From Candidatus Eisenbergiella intestinipullorum (GTDB lineage: Bacteria > Bacillota > Clostridia > Lachnospirales > Lachnospiraceae), in NCBI GenBank assembly GCA_019119815.1, contig DWWH01000044.1:1-64000 (forward strand): a stretch of 64,000 bases of DNA. The letters run 5' to 3'. The notes beneath the pieces are model-generated. The model made no database searches. It had not been told where the DNA came from and was given only the letters and a program-made list of their open reading frames with translations. Made by a program: the position numbers and the translations under genes. This document shows positions 46,170 through 54,769 of this stretch, one piece after another. Every line of letters begins with the position of its first letter. Positions within the stretch are counted from its first letter, which is position 1.

Positions 46170-47060
46170 ATGAAAAAGAAGCTTTACAGTTCGGATTCTG
46201 TTTTGCTGGCTGTCTTTTACATCCTGCTCGGATTGATGGCCGTCATATGTATTTTCCCCATTCTGTTCGCAGTCATCGGATCCTTTACGCCGGAAAGTGA
46301 GGTAGCTGTCTCCGGATTTCAGCTTTTCCCGAAGGAGCTTTCTCTGGAAACCTATCAATATGTGTTCCAGTCGCAGGGAAGCAAGCTTCTGAACGCATAT
46401 AAGAACAGCATCCTGACGACTGTATGCGGAACCGCCATTTCCGTGCTGATCACCGTATGCTATGCTTATGTGCTTTCGGTAAAAGGGTTTCGATTTGGAA
46501 ACAAGCTGGCGTTTTTTGCTTACTTTACGATGCTGTTTAACGGAGGAATGCTGGCCTGGTATCTGGTATGCACCAAATATCTGGGAATGAAGGACAATTA
46601 CGCGGCCATGTTTCTTCCTTATGCGATGAACGTCTTTAATATGTATCTGATGCGGAACTTTTTCCGCGGACTTCCGTATGAGCTGGTGGAAAGCGCACAG
46701 ATGGACGGAGCAGGACATTTCCGCATTCTGGGACAGATCATCCTGCCGCTGTCCAAAGCAGGGATCGTGACGATCACGCTGTTTTATGCGCTGCAGTACT
46801 GGAATGACTTTTATCTGCCGCTGATGCTGATCAATGATGAAAAGTATTATACGATTCAGTACATTCTCTACAAGATGATGTCAAATATCCAGTATCTGGC
46901 CGCCAATCCGTCCAGCGCTGTGGCCTCGCATATTGTGCTTCCGGCGCAGACGATCAAGATGGCGATCACCTGTATTGCCATCGGGCCGATCATATTGGTT
47001 TATCCCTTTATCCAGAAGCATTTTGTGAAGGGAGTAACGGTAGGCGCACTGAAAGGGTAA
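46170..47060 (+). CDS. ABC sugar importer permease, LplC/YtcP type
   Basis: This is the second membrane subunit of the CUT1 transporter, 296 residues with six hydrophobic segments. The EAA loop reads VESAQMDGAGHFRILGQIILP (near residues 172-192). It starts 13 bases after the lplB-like gene with AGAGGAGG. It pairs with LplB to form the channel that receives sugar from the lipoprotein encoded next. Confidence 0.92.
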   Translation: MKKKLYSSDSVLLAVFYILLGLMAVICIFPILFAVIGSFTPESEVAVSGFQLFPKELSLETYQYVFQSQGSKLLNAYKNSILTTVCGTAISVLITVCYAYVLSVKGFRFGNKLAFFAYFTMLFNGGMLAWYLVCTKYLGMKDNYAAMFLPYAMNVFNMYLMRNFFRGLPYELVESAQMDGAGHFRILGQIILPLSKAGIVTITLFYALQYWNDFYLPLMLINDEKYYTIQYILYKMMSNIQYLAANPSSAVASHIVLPAQTIKMAITCIAIGPIILVYPFIQKHFVKGVTVGALKG

Positions 47061-47078
47061 TTATGACGAAAGTCATAA
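47061..47078 (+). promoter_or_regulatory. GAAA-capped hairpin between lplC and lplA
   Basis: TTATGAC-GAAA-GTCATAA forms a 7-bp stem with a GNRA tetraloop directly after the lplC stop. Such hairpins between permease and binding-protein genes often stabilise or process mRNA to raise binding-protein output. Confidence 0.5.
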
Positions 47079-47100
47079 AATAAAAAAGGAGGACAAAAGG

Positions 47101-48663
47101 ATGAAAAGGAAAAAAATTACGGCACTTCTGACCGCTGCGGTCATGGGAATATCCCTGCTGGCGTCAGGATGCTCAGGAAAGGACGCAGCAGGAACGGATA
47201 GTGCGGCGGAGGGCGGTGCTTCTGCTCAGGAGGCAGCAGGCTCTGAAGAAACGGAGGAGCCCACACAGGCAACGCTGGTCCTGTACGGGGAAGAATCGCC
47301 CAGAATGACGGAATTCGCGGAGAATGAATTCCATGACAAGGTTCTGGATGCCATTAATGTGGACGTAACGATCCAGTATCTGCCCTGGTCAGAGTATGCG
47401 GGAGGGAAAACGGAGCTGATGCTTTCCTCCGGTGAAAAATTTGTAACCTACACAGATACGGCATTTTTGTCCAAATGCGTATCGAAGGGATATTATGCGG
47501 ATCTGACGGAAGCGGCCGAGCTGTATGCGGATGATCTGAAGAAATACTGCGGCGGAGAAGAAGCGTTCGACATCTGGAAGGTGGATGGAAGACTGTATGC
47601 GCTGCCCTTCGGAAACAAACCGAACGCGGGTGAAAACTATGTCATTACCACCAGACAGGATCTTCTGGAAGAAGTGGGCATGACGGAGCTGAAGACGCTG
47701 GAGGATGTGGAAAAATTCTATACGCTCGCGAAAGAAAAGCATCCGGACATCATCGCCTTCGGCCGGGGAGGCATTCTGCCCCAGATGGTAAACGGCGTCA
47801 TAGAATCCGACATGAATGTTTTCCGACTGAACAATTTCGTATCAACGGACGGAAACAAGCTGGATGATCCGACCGTATACAATTACTATGCTTCGGAAGA
47901 GTATAAACAGGCGTGCGAGATTTTCCGGGACTGGTATCAGAAGGGGCTGATCCCCAGCTATATCATGTCGAACGCTTCTCAGATCGATGCGGAATTCATG
48001 GCAGGAAAGGCCCTGTTCGCGGCGGGCGCGAACTACCGTGTGTTTGAGTATGAGGATGCGGTCAGAAAATCTGATCCGAATGCGAAGTTTAAGAACTATT
48101 ATCTGGGGGATCAGTCCCGCAAGCCGCTGATGTCCAGAGGAACCTATTCTACCGCATTTGCCGTCAGCGCCAACGTGGAAGGGAAGGAGCTGGAGGGCTA
48201 TGTAAAGCTGATCAATCTGCTCCAGAGCAGTCAGGAATGGGTCGACCTGATCACATATGGCGTGGAAGGACAGGACTGGAAGCTTACGGAGAGCGGACAG
48301 CTTGAGCGGATCAATACGGATACCTTCTTTGAAACCTGGCTTCCGGATAACATCAATTTCAAACGTTATCCGGAGTATGTGACGGAGGATCAGATCGAAA
48401 CCTACGAGAACTGGAATGAAGGCTGTATTCCGCAGAAGGATCTCGGCTTCTCCTTTGACATGACGCCTGTTCAGACGGAATATGCTCAGATGCAGGCGGT
48501 GGAACAGGAGTATTTCAACCCGATCACCAACGGTCTGGTCGATTATGACGAAGCGATCGATGAAGCGCTTACAAAGCTGGAGGAGGCGGGGATCGACCGT
48601 TTCCTGGAAGAATACCAGAAGCAGTTCAGCGAGTTTTATGCGAATAAGACTGCTCAGGAATAA
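47101..48663 (+). CDS. ABC sugar importer lipoprotein, LplA-type solute-binding protein
   Basis: This extracellular substrate-binding lipoprotein has 520 residues. The signal peptide has lipobox LLASGC with the cysteine at residue 24, then an Ala/Glu/Ser-rich linker (to about residue 58), then a type-1 extracellular solute-binding fold of the LplA/YtcQ class. AAAAAGGAGG precedes the ATG. The ligand is probably an oligosaccharide, given the GH35-like enzyme downstream, but cannot be read from sequence. Confidence 0.92.
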   Translation: MKRKKITALLTAAVMGISLLASGCSGKDAAGTDSAAEGGASAQEAAGSEETEEPTQATLVLYGEESPRMTEFAENEFHDKVLDAINVDVTIQYLPWSEYAGGKTELMLSSGEKFVTYTDTAFLSKCVSKGYYADLTEAAELYADDLKKYCGGEEAFDIWKVDGRLYALPFGNKPNAGENYVITTRQDLLEEVGMTELKTLEDVEKFYTLAKEKHPDIIAFGRGGILPQMVNGVIESDMNVFRLNNFVSTDGNKLDDPTVYNYYASEEYKQACEIFRDWYQKGLIPSYIMSNASQIDAEFMAGKALFAAGANYRVFEYEDAVRKSDPNAKFKNYYLGDQSRKPLMSRGTYSTAFAVSANVEGKELEGYVKLINLLQSSQEWVDLITYGVEGQDWKLTESGQLERINTDTFFETWLPDNINFKRYPEYVTEDQIETYENWNEGCIPQKDLGFSFDMTPVQTEYAQMQAVEQEYFNPITNGLVDYDEAIDEALTKLEEAGIDRFLEEYQKQFSEFYANKTAQE

Positions 48664-48705
48664 GATGGATTCTGCTGCTCGATAAAAAAAGGGTTTTTAT
48701 TCGGA

Positions 48706-48752
48706 ACCCGGCCCGTCTGTCGCCGAAAGCGATCGGAAAGGACGGGCCGGGT
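48706..48752 (+). terminator. 12-bp hairpin after the solute-binding protein gene
   Basis: ACCCGGCCCGTC (48706-48717) pairs with 48741-48752; the 23-base loop holds a small second hairpin. The tail is CCGCTGTTTT. It lies 43 bases after the stop. Confidence 0.5.
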
Positions 48753-48854
48753 CCGCTGTTTTCCGGCCTGACAGCGAACAGCGGCTCAGACTGTGGCGCT
48801 GTTCAGCCGGCTCTTTACAGCCCGCACAAAAACGTATCTTCCCTGCTCTCACTG

Positions 48855-48863
48855 TGCTATAAT
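48855..48863 (+). promoter_or_regulatory. Extended -10 promoter of the glycosidase gene
   Basis: TGC-TATAAT (TATAAT at 48858-48863) lies 55 bases before the start. The -35 is weak. Confidence 0.5.
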
Positions 48864-48917
48864 TTAACTGAATATCATAAAACGCCGCTGCGGGCGGCAG
48901 TCAGGAGGGATTACAGG

Positions 48918-50651
48918 ATGAAGAGACACACACAGTTTACGGTTCAGGGGAAACCGTTTTTTTCCATCGGAGGGCAGCTTCATAACTCCACAGGGTATGC
49001 GCTGGGTGCTGCAGGAGGGGAAAAGTATGAGCAGGATGTACGGACCGCGTTTGCCGCGCTGAAAGCGATCGGCGCGAATACGGCGGCGGTCCCGGTCTGC
49101 TGGGATGCCTTTGAGCCGGAGGAGGGGAAATTTGACGGAGATTATGTGCGCCGGATCATCGACCGGGTGAGGGAGCACGGTATGCATGCCGTTCTTTTGT
49201 GGTTCGGTACCTGGAAAAACGGACAGATGGAATATACGCCTGCCTGGGTGAAGGCGGACCGAAAGCGTTTTCCGCGGGCGGTCTGCAAGGACGGTACGGA
49301 GACGGCGGCTCTTTCTCCCTTCTATGAGGAGAATCAGCAGCAGGATCAGAGAGCTTTCTGCCGCCTGATGGAGATCCTGCGGGAGTACGACGGGCAGACG
49401 GGAACGGTGATCGCCGTTCAGGTGGAAAATGAACCGGGCATGTATGCGGCGTCCGTCAGGGACTTCAGTGAAAAGGGAACCCAGGCTTTTCTGGGACAGG
49501 TCCCGGAGGCAGTGATCCGGACGGCGGAAGAATGCAGCGCAGCGGCCCGAACAGGGAGAGAAGACGGCGTGCTGGACTGGATGGATGAAACGCACGCGGT
49601 TTCCGGCTGGCTGAGAAGAGCCTGGGAGGAAAACGGACGAAAAAGAAGCGGAAGCTGGCAGGAGGTGTTCGGAAGCTTTGGAGCGGAGCTGTGCATGGCC
49701 TGGGGAACTGCCCGCTATATTGACAGGATCGCGGAAGCAGGAAAGCAGATCTACGATATTTTCATGTATGTGAACGTATGGCTGGATGGAAACGGAGAAA
49801 AGGGATGGAGCCTGGCCGGGCTGGATTATCCCTCCGGCGGCGCGGTTTCCAAAGTGCTTCCCCTCTGGCTGAGGGCAGCGGAACATCTGGATGCCATTGC
49901 TCCGGACACCTATGAAGGAGACCCGGAAAGCGTCCGGAGAACACAGGCTCTGTACGATCAGGAGGGACGGGCCTTTTATGTGCCGGAATCCGGAATGAAC
50001 AGCGTGAACGCTTCCATGGCGGTGGAGGCAGCCGGGAGGCATTCGGCGGTCGGCTATCATGTCTTTGGAATCGAGAGCGGTCTGGATGAAGACGGAAATC
50101 TGAAAAAGCAGGCGGAAGCGGTCCGGCATTCCTTCGTCATGCTGCAGAACGCGCAGGAGCTGCTGCAGCGTTATGAAGGAAGCGGAAACGTCCGTACGCT
50201 GGTACAGCATGTGGGCCAGGATTCCTGCAGGCTGTCCTTCGGGGATCTGGTCTGCCGCGTTTCCTTTGCAGGAGCGGGACCGGATTATGCTGGATGGGTG
50301 GCTATGGATTGCAGGCATGGAAAAGATCTTTCCGGCGTCAACCGGGTTCCGGCAAGCCTGGAGGAGGAGATGGCGAGGGGCCTTCTGTTTCGTGCAGGAG
50401 AACGGGAATTTTATCTGGTTGGCCACAGGGTGCGGCTGTATTGGCAGAGGCTCCGGGAAGACGGATCCATTCCGGCCAATCAGCTGAATCTGCAGCACCA
50501 GGCCTATAACATGGAATTGCCTGTGATCGAAGAAGGGCATTTTGAAAACGGGACGTTCGTGGTGGACAGAAAACGCTCCGGAGATGAGGCGAGACATGGG
50601 ATCTGGGCTCAGTACGACTGCGGTGTGGTGCACTTTGTCCTGGGAGAATGA
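48918..50651 (+). CDS. GH35-like beta-galactosidase with DUF5597-type C-terminus
   Basis: This is a predicted cytoplasmic exo-glycosidase of 577 residues. The TIM-barrel half begins SIGGQLHNSTG (near residue 18), has the acid/base glutamate E172 in VQVENEPG and a candidate nucleophile E357 in VPESGMN, the spacing expected for clan GH-A. The C-terminal 170 residues are beta-rich. No signal peptide is seen, so it would cleave oligosaccharides brought in by the adjacent importer. It has its own promoter. Family call is firm at clan level, less so at GH35/DUF5597 level. Confidence 0.82.
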   Translation: MKRHTQFTVQGKPFFSIGGQLHNSTGYALGAAGGEKYEQDVRTAFAALKAIGANTAAVPVCWDAFEPEEGKFDGDYVRRIIDRVREHGMHAVLLWFGTWKNGQMEYTPAWVKADRKRFPRAVCKDGTETAALSPFYEENQQQDQRAFCRLMEILREYDGQTGTVIAVQVENEPGMYAASVRDFSEKGTQAFLGQVPEAVIRTAEECSAAARTGREDGVLDWMDETHAVSGWLRRAWEENGRKRSGSWQEVFGSFGAELCMAWGTARYIDRIAEAGKQIYDIFMYVNVWLDGNGEKGWSLAGLDYPSGGAVSKVLPLWLRAAEHLDAIAPDTYEGDPESVRRTQALYDQEGRAFYVPESGMNSVNASMAVEAAGRHSAVGYHVFGIESGLDEDGNLKKQAEAVRHSFVMLQNAQELLQRYEGSGNVRTLVQHVGQDSCRLSFGDLVCRVSFAGAGPDYAGWVAMDCRHGKDLSGVNRVPASLEEEMARGLLFRAGEREFYLVGHRVRLYWQRLREDGSIPANQLNLQHQAYNMELPVIEEGHFENGTFVVDRKRSGDEARHGIWAQYDCGVVHFVLGE

Positions 50652-50696
50652 CGGATCAAAGAAGCGGGAAGCCGTGGAATGCGGTTTTCCGGGACC

Positions 50697-51062
50697 TTAC
50701 CGGGCGGACGGACAGGCGATCTGCACCAGATCCTCGATCATGTGATGAAGGAGCTGGGCCCGGTCGCTTTCCGCAGCCTTATAATAGACCTCTTTTCCAT
50801 CCCGGCGGCTGGTGATCAGACCAGCCGCCTTTAATTGTCTCAGGTGGTGGGAAACGGCAGGACTGCTCATATCCATCAGGGCAGAGAGATTGATAACGCA
50901 CTCCTCACAGTGGCACAGCAGCCAGAAGATTCGGATCCGGCTTCCGTCGCCGAGCTGCTTGAAAATATCCGCAACCGTCTGAAAGGTATCCGGACTGGGC
51001 ATTTCCTCCGGCTGCTGTTCAATTTGTTGCCCGTGATCGTGGGGCAATCTGCATTTTGTCAT
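50697..51062 (-). CDS. ArsR/SmtB-family metal-responsive repressor (CadC-like)
   Basis: ArsR-family repressors leave DNA when they bind metal. This 121-residue winged-helix protein has the recognition helix region SSPAVSHHLRQLKAAGL (near residue 68), the wing RRDGKEVYYK, cysteines C50, C52 and C55 in the alpha-3 metal site region (LLCHCEEC), and C4, H8 and H10 at the N-terminus. That combination suggests a CadC-like Cd/Pb/Zn sensor. CGGAGG precedes the ATG. It is divergent from the HMA protein and ATPase genes. Confidence 0.9.
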   Translation of the reverse strand: MTKCRLPHDHGQQIEQQPEEMPSPDTFQTVADIFKQLGDGSRIRIFWLLCHCEECVINLSALMDMSSPAVSHHLRQLKAAGLITSRRDGKEVYYKAAESDRAQLLHHMIEDLVQIACPSAR

Positions 51063-51107
51063 GGAAGCCTCCGTTCTGAAGCGTTTTGCGGTATTTTCTT
51101 CGCAACC

Positions 51108-51136
51108 ATTGTATCACATCTGCAGGAAGCGTGCAA
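51108..51136 (-). promoter_or_regulatory. Promoter of the arsR-like gene
   Basis: On the minus strand TTGCAC (51131-51136), 17 bases, TACAAT (51108-51113), 45 bases before the start. Confidence 0.65.
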
Positions 51137-51162
51137 AGAATATGAAAAAAAGGAAAAAGGGA

Positions 51163-51191
51163 TTGACGAAAACGGAAAAAACGCTTATGAT
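51163..51191 (+). promoter_or_regulatory. Promoter of the metal efflux genes
   Basis: TTGACG (51163-51168), 17 bases, TATGAT (51186-51191). The putative operator begins nine bases after the -10, covering the transcription start. Confidence 0.75.
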
Positions 51192-51199
51192 AGAATCAT

Positions 51200-51221
51200 C
51201 AATTAAATAATTGCTTAATTG
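51200..51221. promoter_or_regulatory. Putative ArsR-family operator
   Basis: CAATTAA (51200-51206) and TTAATTG (51215-51221) are inverted around an AT-rich 8-base centre. This resembles known SmtB/CadC sites in base composition and placement just after the -10 box. Confidence 0.65.
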
Positions 51222-51240
51222 TTAAAAAATGGAGGCAAAG

Positions 51241-51459
51241 ATGAAAAAGACCTATAAAATTGACGTGGACTGCGCAAACTGTGCAAATAAAATGGAAGAA
51301 GCCGCAAAGAAGACGGAAGGCGTGAAGAATGCCACGGTAAATTTCATGATGCTGAAAATGATTGTGGAATTTGAGGAGGGGCAGGATCCGAAGGCTGTCA
51401 TGCAGACGGTGCGCAGAAACTGCAAAAGAGTGGAGGACGACTGCGAGATTTTCCTTTGA
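51241..51459 (+). CDS. Free-standing heavy-metal-associated (HMA) protein
   Basis: This 72-residue ferredoxin-like metal-binding protein has its CxxC at C11/C14 in DVDCANCANKMEEA, the form found at the N-terminus of zinc/cadmium P-type ATPases. An additional cysteine lies near the end (DDCEIFL). The ATG at 51241 has GGAGG seven bases upstream; an ATG at 51229 overlaps that site. The ATPase downstream lacks an HMA domain, so this protein is probably its detached metal-binding partner or a chaperone. Confidence 0.9.
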   Translation: MKKTYKIDVDCANCANKMEEAAKKTEGVKNATVNFMMLKMIVEFEEGQDPKAVMQTVRRNCKRVEDDCEIFL

Positions 51460-51577
51460 TGCCAGGGACTGCCCGGACCTGATCACCCCGGAGACGAAAG
51501 CCTCCGGGATGTGCCGCCGGTTCTGACTGACAGGGGGGCAGCGCGCTGTTTTGCCATGCCCCGGAATGGAGATTGAT

Positions 51578-53473
51578 ATGAATAAGAAACAAAGAACCAT
51601 GCTGGTGCGTATCCTCATCGCGGCGGTCCTTCTGATCGCCCTGCAGTTCATGCCGTTCCTTTCTGATGCCGGATGGCTCCGTTTCGTCCTGTACCTGGTG
51701 CCCTATCTGGTGATCGGTTATGATATTCTGCTGAAAGCGTGGAAGGGAATCAGAAACCGCCAGATATTTGACGAAAACTTTCTGATGGCCGTCGCCACCG
51801 TCGGCGCCATCGCTCTTGCTCTTTATGAGCGCAGCGGAGATTATACGGAAGCCATCGCGGTGATGCTGTTTTACCAGGTGGGTGAGTGGTTCCAGAGCTA
51901 TGCGGTGGGAAAGAGCCGCCGAAATATCAGTGAGCTGATGGACATCCGCCCGGATTATGCCAATGTGGAAAAGGACGGAAGGCTGGAAAGGGTGGACCCG
52001 GACGAGGTGGAAATCGGAAGCTTCATCGTGGTTCAGCCCGGAGAAAAGGTGCCCATCGACGGCGTGATCGTGGAAGGAAGCTCTTCCCTGAATACCAGCG
52101 CTCTGACGGGTGAGAGCCTGCCCCGGGACGCGAAGGCGGGAGACGAGATCATCAGCGGCTGCATCAATATGACCGGCGTGCTGAAAATCAGGACCACGAA
52201 GGAGTTCGGAGAGTCCACCGTTTCCAGGATCCTGGACCTGGTGGAAAACGCAAGCTCTCGGAAATCCAGATCGGAGGATTTTATCTCCAGATTTGCCCGC
52301 ATTTATACCCCTGCCGTCTGTTATGCGGCGCTGGCTCTGGCAGTTCTGCCGCCGCTGGTGCGCATGCTCGCGCTGGGCATGCCTGCGGACTGGGGCACCT
52401 GGATTTACCGGGCGCTGACCTTCCTGGTGATCAGCTGTCCCTGCGCGCTGGTGATCAGCATCCCGCTCAGCTTTTTCGCAGGGATAGGCGGCGCCAGCAA
52501 TGCGGGTGTGCTGGTGAAGGGTTCCAATTATCTGGAGATCCTTTCGAAAACCGGGATCGTGGTTTTTGACAAGACCGGAACCCTGACCCGTGGCGTATTC
52601 GAGGTGAACGGCATCCATCACAACGAGCTGGAGGACGCGAAGCTGGTGGAATACGCAGCCCTGGCGGAAAGTGCCTCTTCCCATCCCATCAGCAGGAGCC
52701 TGCAGAGGGCCTATGGAAAGGAAATCGACCGCAGCCGTGTAGGAGACATCCGTGAGATCAGCGGAAAGGGCGTCATTGCGAAGGTGGACGGAATTGATGT
52801 GGCAGCCGGAAATGACAGGCTGATGGCGTCTCTGGGAATTCCCTGCATCAGCTGCCATTGTGTGGGAACCATCATCCACATGGCGATTGACGGAGCGTAT
52901 GCGGGACACATCGTGATTTCCGATGTCGTGAAGCCCGATTCTGCGCAGGCAGTCCGGGAGCTGAAGGCCTCCGGCGTGCGCAGAACGGTCATGCTGACCG
53001 GGGACGCGAAGAAGGTCGCGGATCAGGTGGCGGAGGATCTGGGAATCGATGAGGTATACAGTGAGCTGCTTCCCGCGGACAAGGTGGAAAAGGTGGAGGA
53101 GCTCCTTCGGAATAAACCGGAGAAGGAGAAGCTGGCCTTTGTGGGCGACGGCATCAACGACGCGCCGGTTCTGGGCCGGGCGGATATTGGCATCGCCATG
53201 GGAGCCATGGGCTCCGACGCCGCCATCGAGGCGGCGGACGTGGTGCTGATGGACGACGATCCCATGAAGATCGTAAAGGCCATTCGTATTTCCCGCAAGT
53301 GCCTGCGGATCGTGTACCAGAACATCGTTTTTGCCATCGGGATCAAGCTGATCTGCCTGGCTCTGGGAGCGGTGGGAATCGCCAACATGTGGCTCGCCAT
53401 TTTCGCCGACGTGGGCGTGATGATTCTGGCCGTGCTGAACGCCATACGGGCTTTGTTTGTGAAGAAGCTGTGA
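51578..53473 (+). CDS. P1B-type heavy-metal-exporting ATPase (ZntA/CadA-like)
   Basis: This inner-membrane ATPase pumps Zn, Cd or Pb ions out. The 631-residue protein has the transmembrane metal site CPC at residues 287-289, the phosphorylated aspartate in DKTGT (331-335), TGES (near residue 179) and GDGINDAP in the P domain (near residue 525). There is no N-terminal HMA domain; the small upstream protein may supply it. The start at 51578 is chosen over 51551 because of the TGGAG site upstream. A strong bidirectional terminator follows. Confidence 0.94.
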   Translation: MNKKQRTMLVRILIAAVLLIALQFMPFLSDAGWLRFVLYLVPYLVIGYDILLKAWKGIRNRQIFDENFLMAVATVGAIALALYERSGDYTEAIAVMLFYQVGEWFQSYAVGKSRRNISELMDIRPDYANVEKDGRLERVDPDEVEIGSFIVVQPGEKVPIDGVIVEGSSSLNTSALTGESLPRDAKAGDEIISGCINMTGVLKIRTTKEFGESTVSRILDLVENASSRKSRSEDFISRFARIYTPAVCYAALALAVLPPLVRMLALGMPADWGTWIYRALTFLVISCPCALVISIPLSFFAGIGGASNAGVLVKGSNYLEILSKTGIVVFDKTGTLTRGVFEVNGIHHNELEDAKLVEYAALAESASSHPISRSLQRAYGKEIDRSRVGDIREISGKGVIAKVDGIDVAAGNDRLMASLGIPCISCHCVGTIIHMAIDGAYAGHIVISDVVKPDSAQAVRELKASGVRRTVMLTGDAKKVADQVAEDLGIDEVYSELLPADKVEKVEELLRNKPEKEKLAFVGDGINDAPVLGRADIGIAMGAMGSDAAIEAADVVLMDDDPMKIVKAIRISRKCLRIVYQNIVFAIGIKLICLALGAVGIANMWLAIFADVGVMILAVLNAIRALFVKKL

Positions 53474-53530
53474 TAGACGGAAAAGACATTCTGAGGCCTG
53501 ATACAAATTTTAGATCATATCGCATGCAAG

Positions 53531-53589
53531 TATGAAAAAAGCGGAAGATAATCCACAAATGAAATGAATTATCTTCCGCTTTTTTCATA
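53531..53589. terminator. Bidirectional rho-independent terminator
   Basis: A perfect 22-bp stem (53531-53552 with 53568-53589) has A6/T6 runs inside its ends, so it works on both strands. It separates the metal ATPase from the convergent pse operon. Confidence 0.95.
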
Positions 53590-53620
53590 TAAATCAGGGA
53601 AAGTTATGGGAAGTTTTTAT

Positions 53621-54673
53621 TTATCCAATCAGCTCCCACCGCATCGGCGTCCCCATCTTGATGGCGCAGGCCGCCTTTTTCCCAAGAATCTCTTCATAAT
53701 ACATGGTATGCAGCCCGTTCCCCGGCCGGACGGAACGCACGTTTTCCGGCGTGAACGTCTCTCCTTCGGCGATGTCCTTCGCCGCGAACAGGGAGCGGCA
53801 GTCGCCGTGCTCCACCACCTGCACGGGGGTGAGGTGATAATCGGAATCGCCCAGCGCTTGTTCCACCGCGCGGATGTTTCGCACCATTTCCGCAAATTCC
53901 TCCGGCTCCATGGAGAAGGAGCCGTCCGGGCCGCCGTCTGAACGGCGCAGGGTCAGGTGCTTTTCGATCATATGCGCGCCCAGGGCTGTGGCGGCCGTGG
54001 CCACCGCGCTTCCCATGGAATGGTCGGACAGACCGGTGAGGCAGCCGAAGGTGCGGCCCAGGGTGGGCATCATGTTCAGGTGGATGTCCTCGTAGGGGGT
54101 AGGATAGGCGGAGACGCATTTCATCAGAAGAACGTCCTCGTTTCCTTCCTCACGGCAGACCGCCAGGGCGCGTTCAATGTCCGCAAGGTAGGCCACGCCC
54201 GTCGCCAGGATCACGGGCTTATGGAGGCGGGCGATGCGGCGGATGAGGGGAAGGTCAGTGATCTCGTAGGAAGCCACCTTGTAGGCGGGCATGCTCATGG
54301 ATGCCATGAAATCCACCGCCGTGGCGTCAAAGGGAGAGGAAAAGCACTCCAGTCCCAGACGGTTCGCCTCTTCCATCAGCTTCGGCTGCCAGTCCCAGGG
54401 GGTGTAGGCTTCCTCATACAGCTGATGAAGCGTGGTACCGTCCCAGACGGTTCCTTCATTGATCTGAAAATCCTCGGAATCGCAGTCCAGAGTGATGGTA
54501 TCGGCGGTGTAGGTCTGAAGCTTGATGGCGTCCGCTCCGGCTTCCTTCGCGGCATGGATGATTTCCACGGCCCGGTTATAGTCCTGCAGGTGGTTGGCGG
54601 ACATTTCCGCCACGATGAAAACGGGACAGCCTTCCCCCACCCTGCGGGAACCGATGGTAAACTGTTTCTTCAT
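53621..54673 (-). CDS. pseI: Pseudaminic acid synthase
   Basis: PseI condenses 6-deoxy-AltdiNAc with phosphoenolpyruvate to make pseudaminic acid. It is a NeuB-type TIM barrel with VAEMSANH (near residue 21), KLQTYT (near residue 50), CFSSPFD (near residue 110) and LSDHSMG (near residue 215), plus a C-terminal antifreeze-like SAF domain (about residues 290-350). Sequence details such as SANH and LQTYTADTITL fit PseI better than sialic acid or legionaminic acid synthases. Length is 350 residues. It is the last gene of the minus-strand pse operon. Confidence 0.9.
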   Translation of the reverse strand: MKKQFTIGSRRVGEGCPVFIVAEMSANHLQDYNRAVEIIHAAKEAGADAIKLQTYTADTITLDCDSEDFQINEGTVWDGTTLHQLYEEAYTPWDWQPKLMEEANRLGLECFSSPFDATAVDFMASMSMPAYKVASYEITDLPLIRRIARLHKPVILATGVAYLADIERALAVCREEGNEDVLLMKCVSAYPTPYEDIHLNMMPTLGRTFGCLTGLSDHSMGSAVATAATALGAHMIEKHLTLRRSDGGPDGSFSMEPEEFAEMVRNIRAVEQALGDSDYHLTPVQVVEHGDCRSLFAAKDIAEGETFTPENVRSVRPGNGLHTMYYEEILGKKAACAIKMGTPMRWELIG

Positions 54674-54769
54674 GAAGCGTATCTCCTTATCTGGCTGGAT
54701 TGGGCCCGGCTGTCAGCTTTCCGGGCATTTTTCATGCCGGAACGGTCTGTGCGGCCGACTGACAGCGGT

